NCBI RefSeq assembly: GCF_020283565.1 | Contig: NC_060062.1 | Coordinates: 29,262,251 to 29,326,250, forward strand | DNA from: Trifolium pratense | Taxonomy: Eukaryota > Streptophyta > Magnoliopsida > Fabales > Fabaceae | Direction of reading: 5' to 3' | Length of the DNA: 64,000 nt | In this document: positions 46,878 through 58,344 of the stretch, one piece after another | How the letters are laid out: each line of letters starts with the position of its first letter | How positions within the stretch are numbered: the stretch's first letter is position 1 | Made by a program: the position numbers and the translations under genes | Notes under the pieces: model-generated | What the model saw: the letters and a program-made list of their open reading frames with translations, nothing else | What the model was told of the DNA's origin: nothing | Database searches by the model: none

Positions 46878-47385
46878 AATTAGTTGTAACCTAACGACAA
46901 TTTATTATGTTTAATTTTTTTTTTTGTGATGGTATGTTTAATTATGCTTGGTTGTAATGACAATATTATTGTTATGTTTAATTATGCTTATGTTAAGTAT
47001 TTATATTATGTTTTTAATTAAAATTGTATTTAATATTTTTTAATTATTTATTATGCAGTATATTTTTTTAAAAAAATTAAATTATTAAAACTCGAATTTA
47101 AAAAAAATAATTTAATTATTTAATTATTTAAAAATCAATATTATTAATTTTTAAATAATTAAATTATTTTTTTAAAATTTATAGTGCATTACTGACGGCT
47201 GCAGTCCGCCAGGAATTCATCCTCGTATTCCGTTATTGGCGGCGGCCGCAGGCCGTCACAAATGATGATGCTTTTAGAATTGACCGTTGTGCATTATTGA
47301 CGGCTCCAGGCCGTCAGTAACGTTCTTGACGGTCCTGGGTCGCCAGTAAACATTACCGGCGAGCATTTTCCAGAAGGTTGTTAAA
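46878..47385 (+). mobile_element. Right end of the CACTA element with subterminal palindromes
   Basis: After the right copy of the LINE-1 target duplication the sequence is AT-rich. It then carries four ~29-bp palindromic units: ACTGACGGCTGCAGTCCGCC (47191), TTGGCGGCGGCCGCAGG (47236), TTGACGGCTCCAGGCCGTC (47297) and TTGACGGTCCTGGGTCGCC (47326). These fit CACTA subterminal repeats. The expected terminal TTTTCTAGTAGTG is only weakly matched (ATTTTCCAGAAGGTTG at about 47365-47380), so the exact end is uncertain. Confidence 0.6.
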
Positions 47386-48336
47386 ACCATACTTTTTTTA
47401 TAGATAATACAAAGTTCTAAAATCATATTATTCTATAATTAAAAAAAAAAAAATCATATTATTCTATAAGATATTATAATAAATATTAAAATATTTGAAT
47501 CTTGTTAAAAAAGATTTGCTTAAAAAAAGTGAAAATTTAGATTGAAAGATTTGATGGATGATTTGATTTATTATGGAACATGATTGATGCTTATATTTAT
47601 GTGAAGGATACATTTGCAAATATTAAAAAGTAGCGTCCAATATATAAAACTTAATAAAGAAACAAAATCTACATTAAATGTTTGTCACTTGTTAACCACA
47701 TCAGCGGTGTACCGGTACACGTCCACACGGAAGAATTCACCATTAAACCTAAAATTAAACTCAATAGAAATAATGGATAGACGGACACGTTATCCACTCG
47801 TCAATTATAAGATAACTAACTTTAATTTCAAAAAGAATTCTTTCTCCAAAATGTAAGATTGGAAGAAACTTAAAAAGAGAGTTTGAGAGCTAAGAAGACA
47901 TGCCTTTTGTTCCTTATCTTTCGGGCACATACTGTTTCTAGCCTCTAAATGGAGACTTTTTCTCCAAACAAACAAACCAAAGAAAACAAAAATTCTTTCT
48001 CATCCCAAAATTCATGCAAACAAATTTCCTCTGGTCAAAAGAAAAAACCAAAACCATCACCATTGTTTGTTCATCAAGCATCATCATATCAGTCATCATA
48101 GAACACAACATCTTTAAAGGGTTATCTATAGTTTCATTCATTTCTCATGAAAAAATCTATATTGAGAGTTACATCTACATCTTTTTCATCCATCTTATAA
48201 AGGATGAATAATGATAAAGAGGAATTTTTTATTTACAACAATGACATTAGCATATTAATCTTTATATTGATGCAAAAGGGGTTTGAAATTTGATTTTTTT
48301 TTTTATGATTTGATCTTTTAGAGAGAAAAAAAATTA
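47386..48336. other. Intergenic and upstream region of the DUF868 gene
   Basis: AT-rich. No transposon ends or RNA genes were seen and no convincing TATA box was singled out. The last ~40 bp are a purine-rich leader (GAGAGAAAAAAAATTA) directly before the ATG. Confidence 0.55.
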
Positions 48337-49272
48337 ATGGCTTTTCGCGCCTTTAGATCACAATCAGTATCAACACAAGGATCACATAATTTGGCGGAGA
48401 AAACAACAGAAGAGCCTGTTCCAAGCAAAGTTGCACAAAGCACGGTCACGTGTTTTTATCAAACCAATGTAGCTGGATTTTGGAGAAATGTTTCAATTTT
48501 ATGGTGCAAAAATTTAATGAACCATTCGTTACATATCACGATTGATAGCGTAGGAGGAGAGTCACAATTCAGCTGCAAGATTGATGTGAAGCCATGGAAC
48601 TTTTGGAGCAGAAAAGGGTATAAATCATTTGAGGTCGAAGGGAGCCAAGTGGAAGTTTATTGGGATCTTCGGTGCCCGAAGTTTACTGGTAGCCCCGAAC
48701 CTGTTAGCGATTACTATGTAGCTTTAGTTTCTGACGATGAGGTTGTTTTGTTGTTAGGAGATTACAAGAAAAAGGCATACAAAAGAACAAAATCTAGACC
48801 TGCGCTTGTTGACGCGAGGTTACTTGTGAAGAAAGAAAACATTTTCGCGAAGAAAATTTTTACAACGAAGGCGAAGTTGGATGAGATGAGAAAAGAGAAT
48901 GAGATTGTTATTGATAGTTTAACTGGTAGTAATACTAATGATCCTGAAATGTGGATTACCATTGATGGGCTTGTTTTGCTTCATGTTAAGAATTTGCAAT
49001 GGAAATTTAGAGGGAACCAAACTGTTATGGTTGATAAACAACCAGTGCAAGTTTTTTGGGATGTTCATGATTGGTTGTTTAGCAGTTCGAGTTCGAGTTC
49101 GGGACCGGGACTTTTCATTTTTAAGCCAGGGCCTGCTGAAGCTGAAAGTGAAAAAGAAGATGGTGCTGTTGAAGGTAGTGAAAGTGATGATGGTAGTGTT
49201 GCTAATTCTTCAAGTCTTAATAGTTCTACTTTTGAGTTTTGTCTTGTTATTTATGCTTATAAGATTGAGTAA
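48337..49272 (+). CDS. DUF868 family protein (plant-specific)
   Basis: A single-exon, complete 311-residue frame. After a variable N terminus comes the conserved QSTVTCFYQTNVAGFWRNVS, then LWCKNLMNHSLHITID, CKIDVKPWNFWSRKGYKSF and VEVYWDLRCPKF. Further on are DYYVALVSDDEVVLLLGD and QWKFRGNQTVMVDKQPVQVFWDVHDWLF, the recognised plan and length of the DUF868 (PF05910) family. A serine run (SSSSSSSS) and an acidic, serine-rich segment precede the C-terminal STFEFCLVIYAYKIE. No signal peptide or membrane segment is evident. The biochemical role of this family is unknown. It is convergent with the kinase gene downstream. The first ATG lies in an A-rich context typical of plant starts. Confidence 0.93.
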   Translation: MAFRAFRSQSVSTQGSHNLAEKTTEEPVPSKVAQSTVTCFYQTNVAGFWRNVSILWCKNLMNHSLHITIDSVGGESQFSCKIDVKPWNFWSRKGYKSFEVEGSQVEVYWDLRCPKFTGSPEPVSDYYVALVSDDEVVLLLGDYKKKAYKRTKSRPALVDARLLVKKENIFAKKIFTTKAKLDEMRKENEIVIDSLTGSNTNDPEMWITIDGLVLLHVKNLQWKFRGNQTVMVDKQPVQVFWDVHDWLFSSSSSSSGPGLFIFKPGPAEAESEKEDGAVEGSESDDGSVANSSSLNSSTFEFCLVIYAYKIE

Positions 49273-49275
49273 TAA

Positions 49276-50348
49276 AGAGTTAAGAGAAAAAAATGTCTGT
49301 CTTATGTAGCATGATATTTTTAGTTAGTTTTTTTTTTTTTTTGTAGTATGTTGGAATGTGTAATGTTGTTACAACTATTGTGAAGCCAATTGCGCGCTTT
49401 CGCTAATTTAATTCGAAGACCTTGCTACATTGTATGTCTTATGTTGAAGAGGCGGTATGTAAGATCGTAGAAGTAATTCATGATATGCATTAATTTGATC
49501 GAATGGTTCATCCATTTGTGATGAGGTGATTTAAATTGTTAATTTTTGTTATGTACATCATTCCGATGCTATCAAATTACAAGAGTTATTATAGGAAAAT
49601 GCAATAATATAGTTACCTCTCTGTCTGTTTTTTGTTCGTTGCACGGATTTAAATACTGGTATTAAATGTGACCTTTTTCGCGTACGATCTATCCGAAATC
49701 TCGAATAGTATTGTTTTTTATAAGTGAAATGCAGCCAGAAGTCATCTATCTGTTCGAAATCTCGAAACATAAACAAAAATAAAAATAGATTAGATTACAC
49801 AACCAATGCAAGAGGTGTGTGTAGCTACAATAATTGGCCCTTCACCCTTGCAAAGTAAACATATATTTTTAGTAACATCAACAATCTTAATGTCATCTTC
49901 ATTCTTATACTAATGATAAAATTCAAACAGCAAATAAATATAAACAAATACAGGACTAAAATGAGCCGTGTCGAGCTCAGATTAGCTAGCAATAAAGGAC
50001 TAATATGAGCTAGACACGGCTCATAAAAAATCAAAGAGGAACCCAAATCACAACTCAAATTGGCTTAGAGCATCAGCACGCATGTTTGGCTCACGACAAG
50101 AATGTTGAACCGTATCTTTACATGGTGATCTTCTCTTGTGTACACGTTATCGAGAGGTGGATCACTCTCAATCGAATGTAAATCATAACAACATTTCTTT
50201 AACACACATTTTTCAAAATACTTAATAATATCGGCAGTGGCGGATCAACTTATACAAGAATAATGGCAATTTCCTCCACAAAATTATTCTTTAAAAGAAT
50301 TGAATATGTTTAATTTTCTTAACTATCTATTCAAACAATAAATAAATT
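49276..50348. other. Convergent intergenic region
   Basis: It holds the 3' ends of the DUF868 and kinase genes. One hairpin (49961-50024) has 19-bp arms ATGAGCCGTGTCGAGCTCA / TGAGCTAGACACGGCTCAT with one mismatch. Otherwise nothing was recognised. Confidence 0.6.
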
Positions 50349-53300
50349 TCACGAACGAATATGATTCGGTGCAGAGGTAAATTTGTAGCTATCTTCATCT
50401 TCAATACCTAACATATGCTTATTCCTTTCTCTTTGAGGAAAATTTTCAGATTGATGAGAAGGTAAGGTAGGAAGAGGAGTACTTTCGTCTTTAAAATCTT
50501 TACGAATGGCCCACAGAACCTCTGCGCAATTCTTCATAGGTGGCCTCGAATGTATGGAAGGCGCAAGGCATTGAAAAGCTAGCTTGAAAACCTTCTTCAT
50601 TGCCTTGATGGAGGCAGGACTTCTTCTAAGTCTTGGATCCATGGCAAACACAGCTTCTCCTTTCTTTAGTGTCTTCATTGCCTGCATTCATACATAAACA
50701 TATTCAAATCAATGCGGTGATAAAAATTGATTTTGAATGAATTGATTCTTTAAAATTGAATCTTGCTAGGACTGAGTTGAATGTAACGTTATTTATGTTT
50801 GGATGCATTCATGTAAAAGTTGGTTGAACAGTAAACTCAAAACTAAAAATCAATTGTAGAGAAAAAAGCTCCAAATTCTAGTTTTATGCTGGAATCAGTT
50901 TTAGAGGCAAAATCAGTTTTCCTCGAGAACATCTAAACTTGTCAAAATCGATTTAACAGCTCTGAAATCAATTTTGACTCCTCAAAAAGTGGTATTTCTT
51001 GTACAATTTCGATAAGTAAAATGTGAGAATTACATGGATACTGCACAAAATCCATTTTATACTAAAATTTTGTTGACATTCACAAATAATTGAAACAATC
51101 AGAGCTTATTCTAAACTGATGTTTTCATGTAATAAAAATAATGTGCAAGTGGTTGGTGTGTAGGGTGTGCGAGTGTTATAATCCCCGAGACAGTGTTGTC
51201 AAATATCAGCCATGGTGGATTGCAGTAACAGATTTCTTTACAAACATCATCGCCAATTTGTGAAGGATGGCAATGCCATGGCAGTATATGGAGGACTAAA
51301 TTGCGGATTTTTAGCTTTCCACTGTGGTCCACAATCGGTAACACTGCTCGAATGCACCAAATTTGATCTTAATCATATAAAAATGCAGAAGAAAAAAAAT
51401 GCTTTTAGGAGATTTAGCATGCATACCCATCTGATTGTAACTCTCTCATCAATTTTTTTCTTAGGTTCAATCGGATGTCTTCCTGTCATCATTTCAACAA
51501 GCAATACACCAAAGGAATAAACATCACTTTTTTCTGTAAGCTGATAAGTTCTCAAATACTCAGGATCCATATATCCGGCTGTTCCTTTAACTTGCGTTGA
51601 AATATGAGTTGCACCAGGGTCTTCGGACAACCTTGCAAAACCAAAGTCTGCCACTTTAGCCCTTAGATTCTCGCTAATTAAGATGTTTGATGCTTTGATG
51701 TCTCTATGTATAATTGGATTATCTGTCGATTAAACAAAGCAAATTTCAGACACTCAGCGGCTATCAGTATCTTACGATACATGTGATGTGAGTCGTAACT
51801 CAATCGATATGCATCCCTAAGGTTACTTTAACAGTTTAACATACCTGTGTACATATGAAGGTAAGTTATTGCGTGAGCTACATCGATTGCTATGTCTAGA
51901 CGCTCACCGATTTCTAGTCCATTGCCTCGTATGCCTGCAATTAATTGACTACATTTATTTCACATAATCACATTTGCACTATATTACAAAGACATTGCAT
52001 CTTAGTGCTACATTATTGAATAACATGTTTAGTTATACACTGCACAAGTCCATGTTGGTACAATATACATTCAACGTATTTAAAATACGGCAGACATATG
52101 GAAATTGCAAAGAAAACACAACGATTGATCACAGTCTCACAAAGTTCGACCAATTGTGCCAACTATAAAACTTCCTTGTTCCCAAATTTAGGATATACCA
52201 GATTATAATGTATCATACATTTTACATGTAATAAATGAGTCATAGAACAGGACTTACCATCTAAATGTTCTCTAAGATTTCCATTAGCAACATACTCAAC
52301 AACAATAAGCTTCTCGTCTCCATGCTCCAAATATCCGTATAACCTCACAAGATTCAGGTGCTCAATTTTCGATAAAGTGTATATTTCGTTCTTGAACTCG
52401 TATAGGTGACTTTGCAATGCTTCCTGTAAAAAGAAAATCTTCACTACATTAGGAAAAATTCCACAAAAGAAAATTTCTTTAGGATCTGCTTGGATTGTGT
52501 TATTTGAGTTTATCTACTGAATTAAGCACTTGTAAAACTGTTCGGGAGAGCATATGGAAACAACTTCTAACATGTTCATAAGCTATTTTCAGCATATTTT
52601 TGGAAGATTTTCAGGATAGCTTATGAAAACAGCTAATAGCTTTTCCTTTATTTTATCTTTATTATACAAATAGTTTATAAGTAACATAAGTGCTTAATTA
52701 AGCTATCCAAACAGAGGTTTTAGTATGTAATCAAATACAGATTTTCATCATCTAAAGTCACAGATGGAACAAGATATTATGGAGATTACAAATAGTGAAA
52801 AGATGAACATTATGCTATGCTATACCTTCTTTGCACGCTTCACAGCGACAATAGTTCCATCATTAAGCTTTCCTCTATAGACAGTTCCAAAACCACCTTC
52901 TCCAATCTGATTATCTGGAGAGAACTTTGCAGTTGACTTGTAAATTTCATCAAAAGTGAAATTCCCAACTCCAAGCTGCTCACTTGTAGTACTAGATGAT
53001 GCATAGGAATAAGAAAATTTCCAGTTTGATGAGTTCTTGTTGGTACTTCCAGATGATAAATCAGTTGAAGCTGCAAATTAAGTCACATCTTAATCAGTTT
53101 TGGAAAATATCAACCAAGAAAAATAATACTTCAAAATCATACATCACCATTTCGGTCTATAAATCGGTCTCAACTATAGTCTATGACTTTTTTTTTTCGG
53201 TCTCTAGATCGGTCACTACACAATTAATTTCTAGCTAGTAGTGTACATATTGAAATGAATTTCCATGCAAATATCGTCTTAGCATGATCTGACCATAGTT

Positions 53301-53750
53301 TTAGATAAAGGGTTGACCATAAGCTAGCACAACAAAAACATTTATCTCAGGGGAAGGGGTTCTGATAATCCGAAGTTCAACACGAAGTTAGGTAAAGTTT
53401 TGCTAAGAATTATTCTAGCCAGGATTCGAACTCGGATTGTCCTGAACAATTCAGATAACTTAGAAAGCAAAATTTTTATTTTTATTTTCATCATACTTAC
53501 ATGATACCACCAATCTTGGTTTTGATGTATTTTTTCTGTCACCACTTCCAATAAGTTCTGAAGCTGTTTTTCTTTTACCAATGAAAATCAAAGCAAATTT
53601 TCTGACAGCAGATTTGAAACTTTTCAGTGCTGAATTAGTCTTAGGATTGTGCTTCTTTGTGGAATCAATTTCTTTACTATCTTGAAAATTAGAAATTTTT
53701 TTTCCTTGACTAGATTGATATTGCAATTTGTTGCTTGCTGATTTCTTCAT
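50349..53750 (-). CDS. Calmodulin-binding receptor-like cytoplasmic kinase (CRCK1/2-like), six exons
   Basis: Exons on the minus strand: 53750-53501, 53070-52826, 52423-52258, 51934-51845, 51722-51427, 50681-50349. All borders are GT-AG and the joined length is 1380 nt (459 residues). The N terminus is basic and serine-rich with no signal peptide. The kinase domain shows IGEGGFGTVYRG (glycine loop), VAVKRAKK (catalytic lysine), FKNEIYTLSKIEHLNLV, VVEYVANGNLREHLDG, HRDIKASNIL (catalytic loop), VADFGFARL (DFG), GTAGYMDPEYLRTYQLTEKS and SDVYSFGVLLVEMMTGR. This order and wording match CRCK-type RLCK-IV kinases, which bind Ca2+/calmodulin and act in stress or immune signalling. Calmodulin binding itself is not visible here. 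An upstream in-frame ATG at 53780 would add 10 residues. All catalytic residues are present. Confidence 0.9.
53100..53243. mobile_element. CACTA-like terminal fragment in kinase intron 1
   Basis: CGGTCTATAAATCGGTCTC and CGGTCTCTAGATCGGTCAC units are followed by TTTCTAGCTAGTAGTG. This resembles the CACTA terminus at 9379 (units plus TTTTCTAGTAGTG) with a small insertion. No opposite end was found. It lies in the first intron (53071-53500). Confidence 0.45.
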
Positions 53751-53780
53751 TTGCAGATGCCAAAGCTGTTGAAGAATCAC

Positions 53781-54063
53781 AGATCATTTCTTGTAGTAAA
53801 AAGTTTAGAGAATTGGTATATCATATCATATCATATCATATACTATGCATGTTTTCTTTTCTTACCCTATAGTTTATTTCTCTAGGACCATTTCTTCCAA
53901 AGAGATTTTGTTCCAGTCCAACCAAAATGAGTTGCTTGCTAAACTAGTTTTTAATTTTATTTCTTAGGTAGCATTTTAAAAGCCAAAGTCAAACAAATAT
54001 TTTTGGTATATGTCGTCTTGCGTAACTGTAAAGATTAATCTTTCGAAATAATTGAAATTTGTT
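53781..54063. other. Upstream region of the kinase gene
   Basis: It contains a short TATCA pentanucleotide run near 53818-53840. Otherwise AT-rich; presumed promoter and 5' UTR, no motif singled out. Confidence 0.45.
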
Positions 54064-54072
54064 TTTAAGTAA

Positions 54073-54249
54073 GGGTCTTGTTAACATGTGCCCTTAGGGC
54101 ACATGTTAAGATATACCAAAATAGAAATTCAACATTTAATGATATAAGAAATTTAATGCTTCAAAAGTCAAAATGCACAAATTAGCATTTAATAATTTCT
54201 ATTTTTGTTTCCTTAACATGTGCCTTAAGGACACAAGTTAACATTCTCC
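54073..54249. mobile_element. Small MITE with 9-bp target duplication
   Basis: 177 bp. The left end GGGTCTTGTTAACATGTG and right end CACAAGTTAACATTCTCC are imperfect inverted repeats extending about 55 bp inward (shared GGCACATGTTAAG and AAAATAGAAATT blocks). It is flanked by TTTAAGTAA at 54064-54072 and 54250-54258. A Mutator-like origin is likely from the duplication length. Confidence 0.82.
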
Positions 54250-55007
54250 TTTAAGTAATTGAGATTCATTTAACTAAGAGATGATTGATATTTTCTAATA
54301 AATGTTTTTTCTCTTATGCACCGATCAACAATTGAACATTGAACTAAATGATTAAAAAAAACCAAATATCTGCCACTTGTATGGTTATCTTACAAATATC
54401 TTTGGCATCAGTTTAGAAAAATAATAAATTAAATTACCATAATATTAATACGAATTTTCTACCATCCATCTTTTTAAATAGTTGATTGGTTGCACTTTTA
54501 TTGAATTTGTAAACACATACAATTTCAAAGGACACGCAGTCAATGTTGGTTTTATATTTTGCTCTGCTGTGATGCCAATAATAAGTGATTAGTAGTTGAG
54601 ACATCATTAATAAAATTGGCCGGCATATATCCAATCCAACTGTCATTCCTTGGCCAATTGTCATTCATTCACACAGCTAGTAGTGTGACCTACGGCTGTA
54701 CAAGACTATTTGGATTGGATAATTCTCCCATGTGTTTGTTTTGACTTTTGAGAGTTCAAATTTTCTCTTCATATATTTATCTATCATTTACTTATTGTCT
54801 ATTTATAAAAGATTTTGAGACAAATAATAGATTAGTATGATCGATTTTAAAAAATAGATTTCATTATTGTAAAAAAAAATAGATTTCATTGATAAATTTC
54901 ACACATAAAACATGAAAATTTTATAGTTATTTTATTTTGATTAAATTGTATTTTTAACCTCCTAACTTTTACAACCTTGCAATTTTTACCACTTAACTTT
55001 CATAATA

Positions 55008-55154
55008 CTCTCTCCGGTCCTTAATATAAGAGACACTTTGTTTTTTAGATTCATTGCAAATCTAATGAATCTAGTCAATAATATGGACTAGATATATTAG
55101 ATTCTCAATGAATCTAGAAAGTCAAATTTCTCTTATATTAAGGTCCGGAGGGAG
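55008..55154. mobile_element. Stowaway MITE
   Basis: CTCTCTCCGGTCCTTAATA at the left and TATTAAGGTCCGGAGGGAG at the right form inverted termini, flanked by the TA dinucleotide on both sides. The size (147 bp) and 'CTCCCTCC' termini are standard for Tc1/mariner-derived Stowaway elements. Confidence 0.9.
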
Positions 55155-55156
55155 TA

Positions 55157-55486
55157 GCACTTTTGAGGCTTTAACCTTAGCCACTTCAAAAGATTAGCCC
55201 CCACTGATTTTGACCAAATCAACGTCCATATGTAGCAATTGACTGACATGTCACATCAGCATGTATTGTCATGTGGACAATGACCCGCATGTTACACTAA
55301 CGTGAAATTCAATAGATTGAAGAACAAGCGGCAAAGAAGATATTTTCCATTAAAATTCAAATAACAAATGAAGATTGAAAATTCTTGGTGATACACCCTT
55401 TGAAATGATGAGTGTTTAAGGTGAGTAATTTAACAAAAGAAACACTTTTCTATTTTTTTTTTTATAAGCATGAAATATTTTTCTGT
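55157..55486. other. Intergenic, nothing recognised
   Basis: No frame or terminal repeat. The text on both sides of the Stowaway looks like one older repeat that the Stowaway interrupted, but its ends are not defined. Confidence 0.45.
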
Positions 55487-55496
55487 GATGACACTA

Positions 55497-55692
55497 GAGA
55501 AATTTTAATACGGGCACAAATCCAAATAATTTTATCTTAGACACACTCACAACAAAGATAAAAAAAATTAAAGAAAAAATGATTAAATTGATGTTGATTG
55601 AGGTGACTATTTTATTTTTCTTTTAATTTTATAAATCTATGTGTGTGTCTAACTTTGTGTCTAAGTCATTTGTGTCTAGGCAAGAATATCTC
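55497..55692. mobile_element. Small MITE with 10-bp target duplication
   Basis: 196 bp. GAGAAATTTTAATACGGGC at the left and GCAAGAATATCTC at the right lie within ~50-bp imperfect inverted repeats that share TTAGACACA blocks. It is flanked by GATGACACTA at 55487-55496 and 55693-55702. The duplication length suggests a Mutator-like origin. Confidence 0.82.
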
Positions 55693-55702
55693 GATGACAC
55701 TA

Positions 55703-56570
55703 TATCATATATGTATTACTTGATATTGGAATGTTGTGACAATGAATGTCTAGGATGAGTAATTATTGGAAAATGAAAAATAAAAATGCTACCGGAACAC
55801 AAAATAAAAAACCTAATACTGCATACATTAGGTATTGTGCGTTATATTTATGATTCGAACAATATCCTACTTTTCAGTCAAGTTTTTTTTTTTAATGATT
55901 TTTTAATATAGAGATTTATTTTTGCAACACAAAATGAGTTGTCTTGTTAATCAACTCTATTAATCATAAAAATGTATGTTTTTTTTTGGTACATGAAAAG
56001 GACAAAGTTCAAAGAAATTAAAAAAGGAAAAAAATTACAAAACTAAACGAATATTTTTAGGTATGTATTTTACTAACCACTTTCTAAACATAGATCTCAT
56101 TTAACCATTTTTACTATTTGATGTGCAAACAGTATTGCTGAATGAAAAAAAAAATATTATTACTCGTGAAAAAATCTAACAAGGACTAAATCGACCGGTG
56201 GAAAAACTATAAACAAGAGACATATGTGATGTCTTTTTACTCTTATTTTTTCTCACTTATACTTCCAACTTTTTTTAAGGTGAATAAGTGAAGTGTCTGG
56301 AGTTCGAACTTTGACTAATATATAAAATATGATGTTCTTACCAACTGAACTAAGTTTATGGGAAATGTGACATCATTTTAATTAGTGTAGTTAGATATGA
56401 ATTGATTGAAATTAAATTATTTTTTAATTTTAATATTATAATATGGAAAAATTGTATTTTTTTTTTATAAGCAGGAAAATTTGTATTTATTGATTGACAC
56501 TATTACGCTAATAAAAAATTAACTCAAATTTTTTTTTCTTTGGATATACTCTCACGATTAGAGCTGGGTA
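55703..56570. other. Intergenic AT-rich DNA, nothing recognised
   Basis: No reading frame over 60 codons with any family resemblance, and no paired terminal repeats were found. Confidence 0.5.
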
Positions 56571-56578
56571 TACGGACC

Positions 56579-57544
56579 AAGGTCCGCAGGCCGACCCCTT
56601 TAACCCGCAGCCCGCACGGACTTAAGACCAAATTTTTTTTGGCTCGTTTACATTTTTGCCTGTGTGGGTTGGACCGTTAAAACCGCGGGTTATGCGGGTT
56701 AAATCCGCGGATTCGCGGGTTAGCCCGTGGCCCGTCTTCTTTTTTTTATATAATTAATTACAAAATTTATCAGATATAAATAAGTTGGTCCATGTCAAAA
56801 TTCAACTTTTTTTAACCACAAAAAAAAGGGACTTAGTCTAAACCCTAATTATAAAAAGCAACAACACACTCAAATTTTAATCAAGTAGACAACAACACAA
56901 AACATTAGGATTCAGACATGTTCTTCTACTTATAATCTTTTGTTCTTTTTCACTATCTTTTACTTTGTCTTAGCTGTATATACATTTGCTAGTATTTAAA
57001 AGATACATGTCCAAATGAGTAGTTATTTTTCTTGGGGGTATTTTCCACCATTATGTTTTAAATAATTTGGTTACCTTGATGTGATTTAGTTAAGTTGAAT
57101 CTGTTAATCTTTTTATGCTTCTTTGGGTACATGTAGAAAGTTTTTCTCACTAAAATGGACGGTACTAAAATGACGATAAGAATCAGTTGCATTTGATTTT
57201 GGTTGCATTACTTACAAAGAGAAGATAGATAAACTCAATGATATCACAAATTTTATTTATTTTTATTTCTTAGTTACAATTTATATGTTATAACATAAAA
57301 TTAATAATAATATATTTTTTTAAGCTTTCATTATATCAATATTTTAGTAATTTAGTTTATTTTTTGAAAAAAGTAATTTTTTTTTTTTTGGTAATAGTCC
57401 GCGGGTTAACCGTTTAACTCACGGGCTTATGCGGACCAGACTCGGGCTTAATATTATAACTCGTTTATATTTGCCGACGGGCTTGTTCGCCCCGTTTAAT
57501 ATGCGGGTTTATACGGGGCGGGCTAGCCCGCATACCCAGCTCTA
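56579..57544. mobile_element. Non-autonomous hAT transposon with perfect 8-bp target duplication
   Basis: 966 bp. It begins TAGAGCTGGGTATACGG and ends CATACCCAGCTCTA, with GC-rich subterminal stretches (ggtccgc, gcccgc, gcgggtt) on both sides of an AT-rich core. It is flanked by CTCACGAT at 56571-56578 and 57545-57552. The 8-bp duplication and TAGAGCTGGG-type ends are hAT features. It has no transposase frame. Confidence 0.93.
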
Positions 57545-57552
57545 CTCACGAT

Positions 57553-58155
57553 CCCTAATTATAAACATTTATTGAAAATTATTTGTCCATAAATTTATAA
57601 GCTCGAATTTTCAAATTATTTTTTTTCAAATATAACCCTAATTAATACTATTATGATTAATGTATAAGCTCATTTTTCAAAATTATTAGATACGTTTATT
57701 AATTTGCTTTTGGGTGAGATTTTTAGAGTTCGGAAACACATTATGAACATCTTAGGGAGTGAGAATTCATTGGAGGAAGGATCTATCCTTTCTCTCTTGT
57801 GTTTCTTGTATGATTATCATTGAGGTTGAGAGAAAGAGTTGAAATGAAGATTTTCTCTTGTTGAACTCTTGAAGCCAATTTCTTGTAACTTTTTTTACAA
57901 CTCTTGTAAAGACTCATTGATTGTAAATTCAGAGAGATGCTCTCTCAGACATATGTCAATTTGGGTCGAACTAGATAAACAATTTTTAATTTGTTTGTTT
58001 TTCTACTCTCTTTATCTTATTCTTTGATTTGTCCTTGCTATATTAATTGTTCTCACCATTTAATTTAGTTCCCATTGAGTTTTGTCCGACAAACTTTGTC
58101 TTGGTGTGTGTGTGTTTTTTTTTTTTTTTTCAAATTTACAATAAGACCTATTTCT
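57553..58155. other. Intergenic, possibly an LTR remnant
   Basis: The stretch with 'cagagagatgctctctcagac' and 'ctcaccatttaatttagttccca' near 57935-58072 resembles copia LTR U5 text, but no TG...CA borders or target duplication were found. A (GT)n/poly-T run follows at about 58101-58130. Confidence 0.35.
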
Positions 58156-58167
58156 CATGATAATTTT

Positions 58168-58332
58168 TTCACCACTAGTATCCGGCTCATTGGACCGCCT
58201 AATCTGGTTTGAGGGTCGGATTTGGCATTAAGTGATTCCAGCCCCCTCTTGATCGTAGTTGCGAAGGTCGAACCGTAGTCCTCTCTACCAAGTCCGTCAA
58301 TAACCACTGGACCATCTAACGATGGTATTTCC
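58168..58332 (-). mobile_element. tRNA-derived SINE
   Basis: On the minus strand the head carries an A-box-like TGGTCCAGTGGTTATTG and a B-box-like GGTTCGACC about 40 bp later. A conserved SINE body follows and the unit ends in a short A-run (GTGAAAAAATT). It is flanked by CATGATAATTTT at 58156-58167 and 58333-58344, a 12-bp duplication. The box order and A-tail argue for a SINE rather than a tRNA gene; no cloverleaf is present. Confidence 0.85.
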
Positions 58333-58344
58333 CATGATAATTTT

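Noticed and set aside
51180..51360. Possible small repeat in kinase intron 5 ('tgttgtcaaatatcagccatgg' type text)
   Set aside because: The style suggests a legume MITE, but I could not find paired ends or a target duplication.
58168..58332. tRNA gene on the minus strand (A- and B-box present)
   Set aside because: No acceptor stem or cloverleaf; the long unrelated body, A-tail and 12-bp duplication identify a SINE.
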